Assembly (NCBI GenBank): GCA_964007475.1
Contig: OZ023274.1
Coordinates: 37,999,860 to 38,063,859 of the forward strand
Source: Hybos culiciformis
Lineage: Eukaryota > Arthropoda > Insecta > Diptera > Hybotidae
Direction: 5' to 3'
Length of the DNA: 64,000 nt
Shown here one piece after another: positions 1 to 10,680 of the stretch. The first letter of the stretch is position 1. Each line of letters opens with the position of its first letter. Made by a program: the position numbers and the translations under genes. The notes beneath the pieces are model-generated. The model did not search any database. It was not told the DNA's origin and saw nothing but the letters and a program-made list of their open reading frames with translations.

Positions 1-3000
1 AGTATTTATAGAGATTATTATTATTATATTACACATAGTATACAATCATTAAAGTGTGTATCAGGCATAAGAATATAATATATAAGAACTATATTATTTA
101 AAACATATATGTATGAAAGATTTATGGCATTTGTATTTTATAAAAATATATATATTTCATAAACATTTTACTTTTAGTTATATAGCCTAGCTTGATTTAT
201 AGGTATAGTTATAATATAATGTGTCACAACACATGACATATTTCTAGTGTACTTATATATATAAATATTTATTATCAAAAATAACACGTGCAATAATAAT
301 TAAAAATTATTTTATTATTATTATTTTCTTTATTAACTATAATAATATAAAAATTTTAAAAGTAGAATAATTTTTAAAGTTAAACTATAGTTTTTTAAAA
401 TAAAAATCTTTTATTAATATACAAAGTATTATTCTATAAGGAGATTAAAGATACAATTAATATATACATTGTAGTTTTTAATAACATAATATATAAATAA
501 CACCTCACTTAATCTGGTGCATATTTTTCGTATAAGAATTATTATTATCGATATTAACTATAACAGATAGATTTCGTAGTTAAATTAAATACTGGACTTT
601 AAATAACAGTGTTTTTTTGTTGCTGAAAAGCTAAAGGTTTTTATCAGGCACAGGTCTTAGATTTCAAGGTTTTAAAAGTTTTCCAAGAGTATAAGAAATG
701 TTTAGAATTTTTGTGTTTTTTTTTTATAGAAAATTTTTCAAATCAAAACTGATAACAACTTCTGTAATTAAAATGCCACAGCAAACAAAGGAAACTTTAA
801 TCAATGTAACAAAATGAAAACGTAAGCAACAAATGAATCGCAGATAACAAACATTAAACATATTTTTTTACCGTTTTTTGAAATCATAACTCTGATTATA
901 TTTTCTTTTTTATCAGACAAATAAAACCCACATTGACTTTCAAAAGAGGCAAATAATAAAAAGATATAAATTCATATAAATATATAAATTTATATTTATC
1001 TCCTTTCCTACGAACTTTCAGTTATTTTTATTTATAAAATTTTATTTCATTTATAAAAATAAAGAAAAACAGAAAACAGGTTTAATTTATTAAACCCTTT
1101 TATAAAAAAAAAAAAATTTAATCACTAGATATATTAGTAAACCCACTTTTTCTTATGTTTATGTAAATCTATCAAAAATAAAAAATTTCACCAAATCATC
1201 AAATTTATATATTCTTATCAAAAACAAATAAAATGTATAAAAATATATTTAATTTATTTGACAATAAACGAATATAATAATTATTAGTTTTAAAATCAGA
1301 TGTTTTTTTTTTTGAAGTGAGAACATTCTGTCCATTTCTGGGGCAAAAAAATTCCATTAAATGAAAGAGTCTTGAGAACTCTTTCTATTTTCTTTCTTTT
1401 TGTGTAAAATTAAGTGAACTTGGAAATTTTCCTAAATATTCTGTACAGCCCCATTTAACCAGAAAAAGTAACATTCTTTTTTTATTAACTACTACAGACA
1501 ATTTTTACTGTCTGGCCTATAAATAAGCTGTTAAAAAATAATAATAATAATTTTTTTTTAATTATAAATATGTATAATCGATAATCAAACAAATTAGGAA
1601 AACATAAGAAGCATATAAGAAATATATGTAAGTATGCATAATTAAAAATTTTTTATTTTTATAATCTGATCATAATTTGTTTTTTTTATATTTATTATGC
1701 TTATGCATTAATAAATTTTTGCTCATGTTTTATTTTAATTTAAAAATTTTATTGTAATTTTATGACATATTGGGCAATAAAATTATTTTAATGTCATTTG
1801 GATATTAATTTTTCTTTAAGAAATAAAAACGGTAATTAAAATATTATAAACACATCATGATTAAAATAAATTTATGGCCAATTTTTTATACATATATTAT
1901 TATACATAATTATACATAATATTATACACATGTTAGCTCATATAAATATTTTTACATATAAGTAAAATTTTATTTATTTTTTTATTTATTTTTTGCTTTC
2001 TAATTTTCTAATTTTCTTATGTTTAAAAATGTACATATACATTATATAGTTGTGGTCAAGAAATAATGAGCACACACAAATATTTTATTTTATTTTTTAT
2101 AATTTCAAAAATTCTAGTCTAAATTCTAAATAAATAAAACGTATGCCTCTCCGACCTATAGTAGACGTTTGTGAGTTAAGTTTTTACGCGCACGAAAATG
2201 TTGTTTTTATTTATTAAATCCTACATGCATCGAAAGTGCGTTTACTTTCCTTTACTCTAATACGGAGCGGTAAAGAAATTCTGGAATTAAGTACATAACT
2301 TGGCTTCTTTGAGCTGTAAGGATTAGGTACACCAATTTTGATCAAATTGTGATCATATTTAATTTTCAAGTCGGAACCTAACAATTTACAAAAAAAAAAA
2401 AATGCAAATTATTTTTTCCACAACTGTGATTCTATGTTTAATTTAAATTCCTTGTTATTTGTAAAAGAAAAAAAAAAAATAAAAATATTAGAAAAGACGG
2501 ATTATTATGTTGAAATTTAATAGTGTGATAAAAAAGAAAGTGGTCAAATATTATTAAAATTGTGATTTGAACAAGAAAAACCATTTAATAATTTTTTATT
2601 TTTTTATTTTATAAATAAATTAAAATTTTAAATTAATGTATTTAATTTAATGCTATAAAAATATAAAAAAATACCAGACAGATATAAATTATTATAATTT
2701 TTTTATTTTATTTTTTTTTTTCAAAGTTTTTCAAGTAGTTTCTTTTCAAGCATTCTACATAATAAAAGTTAAACATTAAAAAAAAAGCGTATAGTTGACA
2801 ACTCATTTCCGCTACAAGCTAGACAATTTATAATAATAGCCTAAGTTAATTAAAATTAGTGTAATAATGTTGTTTCGGTTCGCGTCTGTCCACTCTCATG
2901 AGATGAATTAAAAAAATATAAAACTATACACAAAAACATTAAATCGAAGCTCAAAATAATTTGAACTCATTAAATAAAAATTAAATAAAAAATTAATAGA

Positions 3001-3867
3001 TAAACATAAAAATAATGATTTCTTTGGTTATATAAAAATTTTCTCGGAAAAATCTGATTTATTAAATGTATGAAATTTTTCGAGACTGAATCAATTTCAA
3101 TATTTAAAATCGGTTATATGTAACCAACCACCTTATTAATCAAAATATGGCAATCTAAAGTGAAATGTCAAATTAGTTTTTTTTTCGAAAAATATTTTTA
3201 TATTTTTTCATTTTAGACTTTGATGAGTTAATGTTTTTCTGACAGCGTGAAGAATATGATGATAGGTACCTTTTTTAACATTTCCTTAAAATCGTCGTGC
3301 ATATAACGTTGTGGTAAATGGGAAAAGTTCAAAATAATAACTTTCATATCAAAAAAAAAAATAAAAAATAAAAAATTGATGAACGATAATTGGCTAATGG
3401 GAATTCTATAATAATTTTCTTTTAACGCATTGACTATACTTATATACATAATATAATATCTGATTATGAATGTATAATGTACTACATGGATATTCTTATA
3501 ACATGTAACCCCAATTTTATGTGATTTGAATAAATCTTTATATCAAAATTTCAAGTTTTTAAATTTTAATGTTGGAGGTATAAAATATTATCTAAAATTT
3601 TTCGGTTTTTTAAACTTAATAATATTGTTTTGACAAATTCTCAATATAAAAAAACTGAAAATAAATAAAGCTAAAGGGGTTATTTTTCATGCTTATTGTA
3701 ATATTAACATTGAATTATGGTGTTATATTTAAATAAAAAGTACAACGTTCATAAAAAATATCCTTAAAATAAAGATATTTATGACATTTATGTATATTTT
3801 TCCACAAAAACCATTAAATACAATAATTTTGCAAAATATTGATGGTGATTTTATTTTTATATATACA
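1..3867. other. AT-rich gene-free stretch
   Basis: No coding region, RNA gene or bounded mobile element could be supported here. The sequence is dominated by A and T runs and short ATT/TAA stretches. Two intervals, about 2140-2350 and 2770-2900, have a more balanced composition and fewer homopolymers, but no open frame or repeat structure was recognised in either. A small palindrome (GGTTATATGTAACC) lies near 3112-3125. The stretch ends at the target-site duplication of the hAT element. Confidence 0.6.
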
Positions 3868-3875
3868 CTCGTACA
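3868..3875. repeat. hAT target-site duplication, left copy
   Basis: CTCGTACA directly abuts the CAGGCCC terminus. The identical 8-mer follows the right terminus at 10740-10747. hAT transposases make 8-bp staggered cuts, so this pair defines the insertion site precisely. Confidence 0.95.
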
Positions 3876-3940
3876 CAGGCCCAGATAGAGGGGGGGTCAG
3901 CAGGGCCAAATGGCATGGGCCCCCGATGTTTGGGGCCCCC
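3876..3940 (+). repeat. hAT left terminal and subterminal region
   Basis: This end opens with CAGGCCC and runs through G- and C-rich DNA, including a run of seven G near 3891 and GGGGCCCCC blocks. The first 15 bases pair with the right end with two mismatches. The GC richness is sharply different from the flanks. These are presumed transposase-binding sequences, by analogy with other hAT elements. Confidence 0.85.
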
Positions 3941-4460
3941 AATTTAAAAAAATCAACAAATTTGAAGCTTTCTTTTAGAAAATCTGTTAAAATTTATTCA
4001 TAAACTAGAAAGAAATTCAAATTTGTTCTAGAGTAGGCTTTGCTTTTAAAAAATATTGGAAAAACAAATTCTATTAAAATTTATTCAAATAATAGAAAAA
4101 ATTCAAATATGTTCTAGGTAGGCTTTGCTTTTTCAAATATTGGAAAAATCAAGTAATATTGTCACTTTGATTTTGGTTTTAGTCGATGTCAAAAGTGTGT
4201 TAAAAGTTTATAGTTATAAAGTATATTAAAAAACAAAAAGTTTTTGTGTTTTTCAGAATAATTACATACAGATTGTGAGATTTTGTAAGTTATTAATATT
4301 AATTAATATTTATAGTTTTTTAATTGATTATATTTGTAATTTCCGTCCTTAATAATATTCTTTTTGTTTTTATGTTCCTTTTGTATTTTTTATAAATTTC
4401 TTATATTTATAGATCTACATTTGTAGTTTTTATATTCCTATTGAATTTTTTATAATTCTT

Positions 4461-4850
4461 CTACACCTTTTACAAGTGTATTTCAGAAAGTGCCAATTTT
4501 AATTCAGAAACTATCAATTGTAATTCAGAAAGTATCATTTGTAATTCAGAAAGTATCAATAAAAATCTCAAATGTATATTATTATTATTATTATTTTTTT
4601 TTTTTTCAAATTCTTTATATAAGATTTAATAAAGTTTTTTAAATTCCATTCTGGCTTTCTGAATTACAAATGATACTTTCTGAATTACAATTGATAGTTT
4701 CTGAATAAAAATTGACTAATCTGAATTACAATTGATTCTTTCTGAATTACAAATGATACTTTCTGAATTACAATTGATAGTTTCTGAATAAAAATTGATT
4801 AATCTGAATTACAATTGATACTTTCTGAATTACACTTGGAAAAGGTGTAG
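4461..4850. repeat. Foldback array of 21-bp units with 83-bp higher-order period
   Basis: This 390-bp inverted-repeat block lies between the hAT left end and its transposase start. The outer arms begin CTACACCTTTT and correspond over about 30 bp with two mismatches. The inside is built of about 21-bp units around TTTCTGAATTACAA. The right arm (about 4655-4850) carries about eight units in plus orientation, and a four-unit block repeats with an exact 83-bp period (4655 and 4738). The left arm (4461-4570) holds about four units in the opposite orientation, separated by an AT-rich spacer. It could be a nested foldback element or the subterminal repeat array of the hAT itself. No convincing target duplication was found. 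Confidence 0.85.
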
Positions 4851-4977
4851 TTTATATTTTAATTTTAATATTTCTTTTTTAATTGTTCGTAATTTTTTTT
4901 ATATATTTACCTTATATTAGTATTTATCATATTTCTAGCATTTCTTATGTTGTGCGATTGTTCCTTTTTATATTAAA

Positions 4978-5688
4978 ATGAAAAGAACTTATGCAAGCGG
5001 AGCAGAAAAGAGGCGAAAGAAGGCTGAAATAGAAAAAAAGTGACAATGTTTGTCGAAGATCCCATCATTTTTTGCCAAGTCAAAAGAAAAGGAATCAGCA
5101 CCTGATAATAATGAAATTGTTGATGACGTTTTCATTTCAAGTAGTTCTTCGGCAACTGCTTCTGGGGATACTATACCAACTTCAACTTCTAATAAACAGC
5201 TTACAAGTGTGGATGAACTAAATAATATTGTAACGGCATCACAAACAAATTATGAAACAGTTGTTCTAGAAAGCCCACCCGATCATCTTAATACATCAAA
5301 TAAAATTGTAGAAAATGTGATCACTTTAACTATTAGCCCAACAGATGACATCGCATTTCTCAATAAAAATAATACCATGCAAATGGAATCTTTTCTTAAA
5401 ATTTCACATTTCGATATCCCTGAGAACATCTCATCAGATTCAGAAAAAAACAAATTTCCATATCGACTTCTAACAAAAATCCTACCCAATGGTGAATCAT
5501 GTAAAAGAGATTGGTTGTGTTGGAGCAAGCAAAAACTGTCTTTATTTTGTGTGCCATGTTTTCTTAATAGGACTGATTTAAGTTTATCTGCCCTTAGTGG
5601 TCCATCAGGTTGGAATATTGAAAGAGGTTGGAGAAAATTGAAGGACCGCATACCGAGTCATGAAAATTCAATAAAACATAAAGAGAAT
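4978..5688 (+). pseudogene. hAT transposase, N-terminal fragment with TTF-type zinc finger
   Basis: This is the amino-terminal part of the transposase, 237 codons including the internal TGA at 5041-5043. Residues 1-21 are strongly basic. A low-complexity Ser/Thr-rich linker follows (about residues 45-90). From about residue 165 to the break there is a TTF-type zinc finger: a Cys at 5500-5502, a Cys-x-x-Cys pair further on, and the terminal His-Glu and His-Lys-Glu cluster, with Trp residues between them. This domain is thought to bind DNA in hAT-type and ZMYM-type proteins. The last transposase codon before the insert is AAT at 5686-5688. The nine codons after it, up to a stop at 5718, belong to the inserted element and are not transposase. 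No ATG-led alternative start lies between the TGA and the zinc finger in good context. Confidence 0.88.
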
Positions 5689-5825
5689 TCCCAACTAGCA
5701 GATTATTCTTGTAAATAAGTGTTATACCACTTATAAGCTGTATAAGATTCTAGTAAGATGATTCGTGATACTGAATCATAGTGATCTTGTTATGCAACAT
5801 TTATAAGAATTCTATTTCATCAAAA

Positions 5826-6180
5826 ACTCTTAATGCCGGTTTCAGTCTTGCTATTAGAATTTATCTTATCCCAAAATTCTTCTTCTCTTTTACTTTTTAC
5901 ACATGAGTAAAAAGGAAAAAAAATGTTCTTTAATGCGGACCGTGATCCTGCTATTAGCTTTTATTTTCATAACAAAACTATTTTTTCTCTCTTTTACTTC
6001 GTACAAATGAGTAAAAAGGAAAAAAAAAAGTTCTTTAATGCCGGCCGTGATCCTGCTATTAGTTTTTATTTATATAACAGAACTATTTTTTTTCTCTTTT
6101 ACTTCGTTCTATGAGAAAAGAGGAAAAAAAAAGCTCTTTAATGCCGGCCGTGATCCTGCTATTAGCTTTTATGAGGAAAA
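5826..6180. repeat. ~103-bp tandem repeat, about 3.5 copies
   Basis: Four successive blocks contain CTTTAATGC, then (in the last three) GTGATCCTGCTATTAG, a TTTAT-rich part, CTCTTTTACTTCGT and an A-rich GGAAAAAAA tail. Equivalent points lie at about 5827, 5926, 6031 and 6134, giving periods of about 99, 105 and 103 bp. The first copy is the most diverged and the last is truncated. The block lies near the left end of the nested CCCAACTAGCA element. A short open frame at 5923-6114 is a by-product of the repeat and is not a gene. Confidence 0.85.
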
Positions 6181-6650
6181 AAGACAAAAATAGTTTGATG
6201 CGTATTAGCCGTATGCTTTTAAAAATAAAAACAAAAATGATTTAAATTCCGTGTTACCAGGTTATTGCACTAATCCCGTAACAATATAAATATAACAAGG
6301 ACTTGAGAGAGTTTATTGTTTGCGGAAATATTACTTTGACTTCCTTAACGTTGATTTTTTAATTATATTTTTGCGCTAATTCTTTGCAGACTCATGATTT
6401 TAAAATGATGCACTTATTGTACGGAAATAGAAAATTATTGTGTAGACGATGTTGATAAGAATACATTTCAATATTTGCCTCCGAAAGGGTTGGAAGGGTC
6501 AAATGGTCCGGAAAAAGAAAAGAGTATGATGATCGGAAAATCAACCTAAAGGATTTTTTAGTTAGACTTATACTTGGGTGAAATATGTGAGAAGTTTTGC
6601 CCGGATAATTATTATTTTCTAAATTTTTGCGTTGTTAACAAAATAATATT

Positions 6651-6739
6651 CAATTCAATTCAATTTTTATTATACGAGTGTATACAAATTTAATTAATTT
6701 TTTCAGAGTTTTAGATCCATTTCTATCTTACAACTTTAA
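6651..6739 (-). repeat. Short dispersed repeat, copy A
   Basis: About 89 bp from the CAATTCAATTCAA motif through CAGAGTTTTAGATCC to ACAACTTTA closely match 10511-10625. Read on the minus strand, the sequence ends in a (TTGAA)n-like tail, which resembles the 3' end of a non-LTR retroposon. This copy lies inside the nested element and lacks about 25 bp present in copy B. No clear target duplication was found for it. Confidence 0.7.
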
Positions 6740-7454
6740 AATTTTTTTTTTAATATTTTATACTAGCATATTTATGTATCTGACATTTTATTTTAAGGAG
6801 AAAATTTTTATTTTTAAAAACCTTATTTGTAATTTCTTAACCTAGTAAATAACAAAATATAAAATAAAATAAAAAATAAATAAAAAAAGAGAAAAAACTA
6901 TGACTATAAACCTAAGCCTAATTTACCTAAATAGGTCATTTATTAGCGGATTACTAGAAATTTCACATTTTTCTGTGAATTTTAATGCATTTTTTTCTAT
7001 TTTTTCGTATAAAAGTTTTGAATTTGCTAATTCATGCAAAAAATAATATTTATTTCGAGAAATAAAATCAAACTACTGACTGAGAATTTAATATCATTCT
7101 TTATTGTAAGGTTGACTTTTTAATACCTTCCGTTTTGTCTAAAAATCCGCAGTTTTATCCTTGCTAATTGCATAATACCTATAGAGCTCCAAAATGTTCC
7201 TTTAAATTATCTAGAAACATGGCAATACAGACAGGTTGTTAACCATTTTAGTTTTTTTTGTTCGTGTGATAAAAAAGTTATAGTGAATGATACCAGTGAA
7301 TAGTTTTACTTCACTAGATTAAAAAAAAAATTCCAATCAAATAAAGAAAATTCATTTTTGATTAATTTTTGCTTCAAAAATGAAAAACCGACTATTTCAT
7401 TTTTTTATTTGTTATTTTATAGTTTTTATCCCTATTAAACATTTTTTTTGGGGG

Positions 7455-7647
7455 TTGGACATTTGTCCGCGGGACATTTGTCCGCGATTTGTTTTTGTAT
7501 CGCGGACATAAAAATGACATTTGTCCGCGATTCGAAATGTCTTTTGTCCGCTAAAAATCTATCGCGGACAAATGACAGTTTGCAAAATGACATTTGTCCG
7601 CGAAGTTTTCCATACAAATTTCATCGCGTACAAATGTCACGGCGCCA
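7455..7647. repeat. Palindromic GACATTTGTCCGCG-module repeat, copy 1
   Basis: About 193 bp are composed of direct and inverted copies of a ~14-bp module, GACATTTGTCCGCG or its reverse complement, joined by short AT linkers and closing with CACGGCGCCA. The block is much richer in C, G and CpG than its surroundings. Its first common segment (7487-7551, 65 bp) matches 47843-47907 with about five differences. Its last 64 bp (7584-7647) match 48109-48172 with two differences. It lies inside the nested element. An ATTTTTTTGG-like string on both sides could be a target duplication, but the run of T makes this weak. Open frames through it are repeat-derived. Confidence 0.85.
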
Positions 7648-8645
7648 TTTTTTTGGTGTTTTATAACAATTGAAAAAATTAAAAATAATACTTATCCCTA
7701 AAAATAAAAATCAATAAACAAAACTTAAGTCACTTCAAAACAGGAAATAATTTAAAATTTTGGGATTTTTCTATAAAATTTCTTAAAAATCTCATAGGTT
7801 ATCCGAATATAGGAATAAAATACTTTATGGAAATTCAACTTATTTAAACGCACAATGTGTTTGGGAGAACTAAATATTTTATTCCTTGGCAAATTTTTAA
7901 TTCTTTTTGAAAAAATCTATGAATTCAAAAACTACATAAAAAATAAAAAGAATAGAACATCAGTTAAATTTTATTTATATCTGCCATGGCAAACTACATT
8001 TTGCTCATACTTTGCTTATATGAGTTTAAAATGTATGAAAATATTAACAAATTTAATGCCTTTTCTAATTTAAAATTATTTAAATATCAAAAATTTCGCT
8101 AGGTTTTCATATTTATCAATCCTGAAATATAAAAAATTGCATTATTTTTTCAATTGCATGAAAAAAAAAAATGTCTATTTAATTTTTTTCAACAATTACA
8201 ATAGTTTTTATTATAAATACATAATTTAATACACATTTAAAAATTAAAATGTTCGCAAGTTAAGTTAAATACAAATACATTTATTTTATTATTACATATA
8301 CCCATCGTAATATTTATTTATTATATTTTATTTCTTTTCCTTTTCTTTTCACTATTTTTTTTTTATATATATTTATGCACTTCTTTTTTATCGCTGTCCT
8401 TCTCTTTTCTTTCATGAAAAAAAGTGTTATACAGGCTAATAATGGGAATAGTTACAGAATTCGAGAATGTTATTAGCCACCTACTAACCCGTTTGTAAAT
8501 ACTTATATAACAAATTATACTTATAATTTTCGCCACTTTTGAGGTAATAACAGAATTCTTGCTACTTAATAGATAGTTACTAGAATACATAAGCTTTCTA
8601 CTAAAAGAATCGAATTCTCTTATAGAGCTAATTTGCTAGTTGGGT

Positions 8646-10475
8646 TATGTTCATTGGAAGTCGCAAATTAATAATGCGTCATCCACCCCCACACTTAGAT
8701 GTTTAGTCTTGAAACAGATAACCGATGAAGCCGGAAATTGGGAACAAATTCTCCAGCGAATTTTAGAAGTGATCCTTTTTTTAAGTGAGCGAGGTTTAGC
8801 ATTTTTAGGTTCCAGCGAACGTATTGGAGATGCTAACAATGGAAATTTTCTGGGAATCGTAGAATTACTTAGTAAGTACGACCCTATATTATACAATCAT
8901 GTAAAGAAAGTTCGCGCATCCCAGGAAAAAAACAAACGTCTACAAGTTCATTATCTATCCTCATTTATTCAAAATGAATTTATTGCAATTTGTGGATCCT
9001 TTGTTCAAAACAAAATTCTTGAAGAGATTCGAAATTCTAAATATTTTGCCATAATCGTTGATGCCACTCCAGATTGTTCACATAAAGAACAAACCAGTCT
9101 CATCATTCGATATTTAAAATTATTCGACGATTCCAAATTTTCAATTGAGGAGCGATTTATTACCTTTGACTCTTTTACGAAAAAGAAAGGATTTGAAATC
9201 GCTCAACGAATTCTAGAACTCCTAAATCAATTAGAACTTGATTTTAATTTCTGTATTGGACAATCGTATGATAATGGTGCCAATATGGCAGGAAAATACA
9301 ATGGTGTTCAAGCAGTTTTACTGAACCATAATTCTAACTGTATTTTTTCAAGCTGTGGAAATCACACTTTAAATCTAATAGGAGTCGACAGTGTGGAAAC
9401 CTGTAAAGAAGCCATATTATACTTCGGAAGAATTCAGCAAATGTACAATTTCTTCAGTAGTACTCCACAGAGATGGGAGATTTTGAAGAAAGTTGTAAAA
9501 TTTTCACTTCATTCGATATCGACAACGAGATGGTCTGCACGAATTGAAGCAGTAAAACCCTTGGCAACCCATTTATCGAGTATTAAGGCTGCTGTAGAAG
9601 AAGCAGAATTACTTAATCTTCAACCACATGCGCGTAGCGAATTACATTATATTAAGCAATATTTAACTACTTTCGAATGTGTTCTGTTAACGACAATATG
9701 GTTTGAAATTCTAAGCTTATTACAGCAAACAAATCTAGTTATAGAAGCCCGAAATGCAACTTTAGATTTGGAAATGAAGAACTTGGATAACCTTATTCTA
9801 CAAATCCGTAAATATCGAGAAGATTGGGATAAACAGCTTCTAAAGGCAAAGGAAATAGCAGAAAATTTCGAAATTCCTGGAGAGTTTCAAACAACACGCA
9901 ATCGCAAAACACAATCCGCTGCTGAGGAACACTATAGAATCAACGTTTTCTTTTGTATTATTGATTCTATAATATCTGGATTGTCAAGGCGGTTTAAAGC
10001 ATTACACGAAATTTGTAATTTATTCCAAGTTATTTGGTTATTTGAAAAATTAACTAAAGAAGAAATAAAAGTTTCAGCGAACCGATTATTCGAAAAATAC
10101 TCAAAGGAAATTTCTGTTGAAATAATTGGCGAATTGATATTTTTAAAGAATATTTACAGAGCTAATTTTAACATAGATCCATCACCTCAAAATTTATTAA
10201 AAAACATTCTTGAAGCAAATTTAATACAGCTGTTTCCAAATTTATCAATCATTCTTAGAATATTTTTGAGTTTACCCGTTTCTGTTGCTTCCGCTGAAAG
10301 GAGTTTTAGTACATTGAAAAAAATTAAAAATTTTAACAGATCGACAATGTCTCAGGAAAGGCTAAATGGTTTATCAAGCCTAAATATAAATTGCGACTAT
10401 GCACAAAAACTTGATTTTTCTAAAATTATTAAAGAATTTGCCAATGCTAAAGCCCGTAAGGCTTTTTTAAAATAA
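8646..10475 (+). pseudogene. hAT transposase, catalytic and dimerisation fragment
   Basis: This is the carboxy-terminal 609 codons of the transposase, continuous with the fragment ending at 5688 once the nested element is removed. Any start inside the inverted terminus at 8640 is an artefact, because that codon is TTG and belongs to the insert. The RNase-H-like core is visible. The first acidic residue is in Ile-Val-Asp-Ala-Thr-Pro-Asp (Asp at 9060-9062). The second is in Ser-Tyr-Asp-Asn-Gly-Ala-Asn-Met (Asp at 9270-9272). A Cys-Gly-Asn-His-Thr-Leu-Asn-Leu motif lies near 9355-9378. The C-terminal hAT dimerisation region contains Ser-Ala-Glu-Arg-Ser-Phe-Ser, with Glu at 10296-10298 probably the third catalytic residue, followed by Leu-Lys-Lys-Ile-Lys. 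All three acidic positions are kept and there is no stop or frameshift, so decay is recent. Confidence 0.92.
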
Positions 10476-10510
10476 AATAATCATATTATTCAAAATAAAA
10501 TAATCATATT

Positions 10511-10625
10511 CAATTCAATTCAATTTTTTTATTACATTAATATTCATTTTACAAAAAATGTATATGTACAAATTTAATTAACTTTTCAGAGTTTTAGATC
10601 CATTTCTTATCTTTACAACTTTAAC
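10511..10625 (-). repeat. Short dispersed repeat, copy B, with 9-bp duplication
   Basis: This 115-bp insertion in the hAT 3' untranslated region is homologous to 6651-6739. It is bounded by the direct 9-mer AATCATATT at 10502-10510 and 10626-10634, consistent with a target-site duplication. On the minus strand it ends in repeated TTGAA. It is probably a truncated retroposon tail or a small SINE-like sequence. The neighbouring DNA (10477-10510) also contains a second AATCATATT, which slightly weakens the duplication call. Confidence 0.65.
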
Positions 10626-10680
10626 AATCATATTATTTTTTACGTAATTTTTGTGATTTATTTTATAATTAAACTAAATA

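Larger units (their letters stand above)
5690..8644. mobile_element. Unclassified DNA element with CCCAACTAGCA inverted ends, nested in the hAT transposase
   Basis: This 2,955-bp insertion begins CCCAACTAGCA and ends TGCTAGTTGGG, an exact 11-bp terminal inverted repeat with weaker similarity continuing inward. It is flanked on each side by TT (5688-5689 and 8645-8646). Deleting the element and one TT restores the transposase frame exactly, giving Glu-Asn then Tyr-Val-His-Trp, which fits the His/Cys...Trp pattern expected after the TTF zinc finger. No protein-coding gene was recognised inside. It carries a ~103-bp tandem repeat, a copy of a short dispersed sequence and a block of inverted GACATTTGTCCGCG modules. 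It is therefore a non-autonomous element. The 2-bp duplication and terminus do not let me assign a superfamily; the duplication could be a decayed longer one. Confidence 0.85.
4978..10475 (+). pseudogene. hAT transposase (DUF4371/ZMYM1-like), disrupted
   Basis: This gene would encode the transposase that excises and inserts the surrounding hAT element, acting in the nucleus on its CAGGCCC ends. I place the start at the ATG at 4978: the basic N-terminus (residues 1-21, rich in Lys and Arg) followed by a zinc-finger domain and the catalytic core is the usual layout of this family. The frame hits TGA at 5041 and is then open to 5688, where a foreign element with inverted ends (5690-8644) interrupts it. 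It resumes in frame at 8646 and runs to TAA at 10475. Apart from the stop, the intact parts would total about 845 residues, a normal family length. AATAAA overlaps the stop codon as a possible polyadenylation signal. With a premature stop and a 2.95-kb insertion, I call it a pseudogene. Confidence 0.9.

Noticed and set aside
5041..5043. Selenocysteine or programmed readthrough at the transposase TGA
   Set aside because: No supporting RNA structure was recognised, and the gene is also broken by a 2.95-kb insertion, so simple decay is the better explanation.
5050..5718. Free-standing 222-codon gene starting at 5050
   Set aside because: The codon at 5050 is TTG just after an in-frame TGA, and the last nine codons belong to the nested element. 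It is a transposase fragment that properly starts at the ATG at 4978.
5923..6114. 63-codon open frame
   Set aside because: It is a translation of the 103-bp tandem repeat; the same peptide pattern recurs at the repeat period.
7435..7617. Minus-strand open frame beginning Met-Tyr-Gly-Lys-Leu-Arg
   Set aside because: It translates the palindromic module repeat. The similar frame at 47768-48142 comes from the second copy of the same repeat; both have module-periodic peptide.
8640..10475. Separate 611-codon gene starting at 8640
   Set aside because: The first codon is TTG within the inverted terminus of the nested element. The protein continues the fragment ending at 5688.
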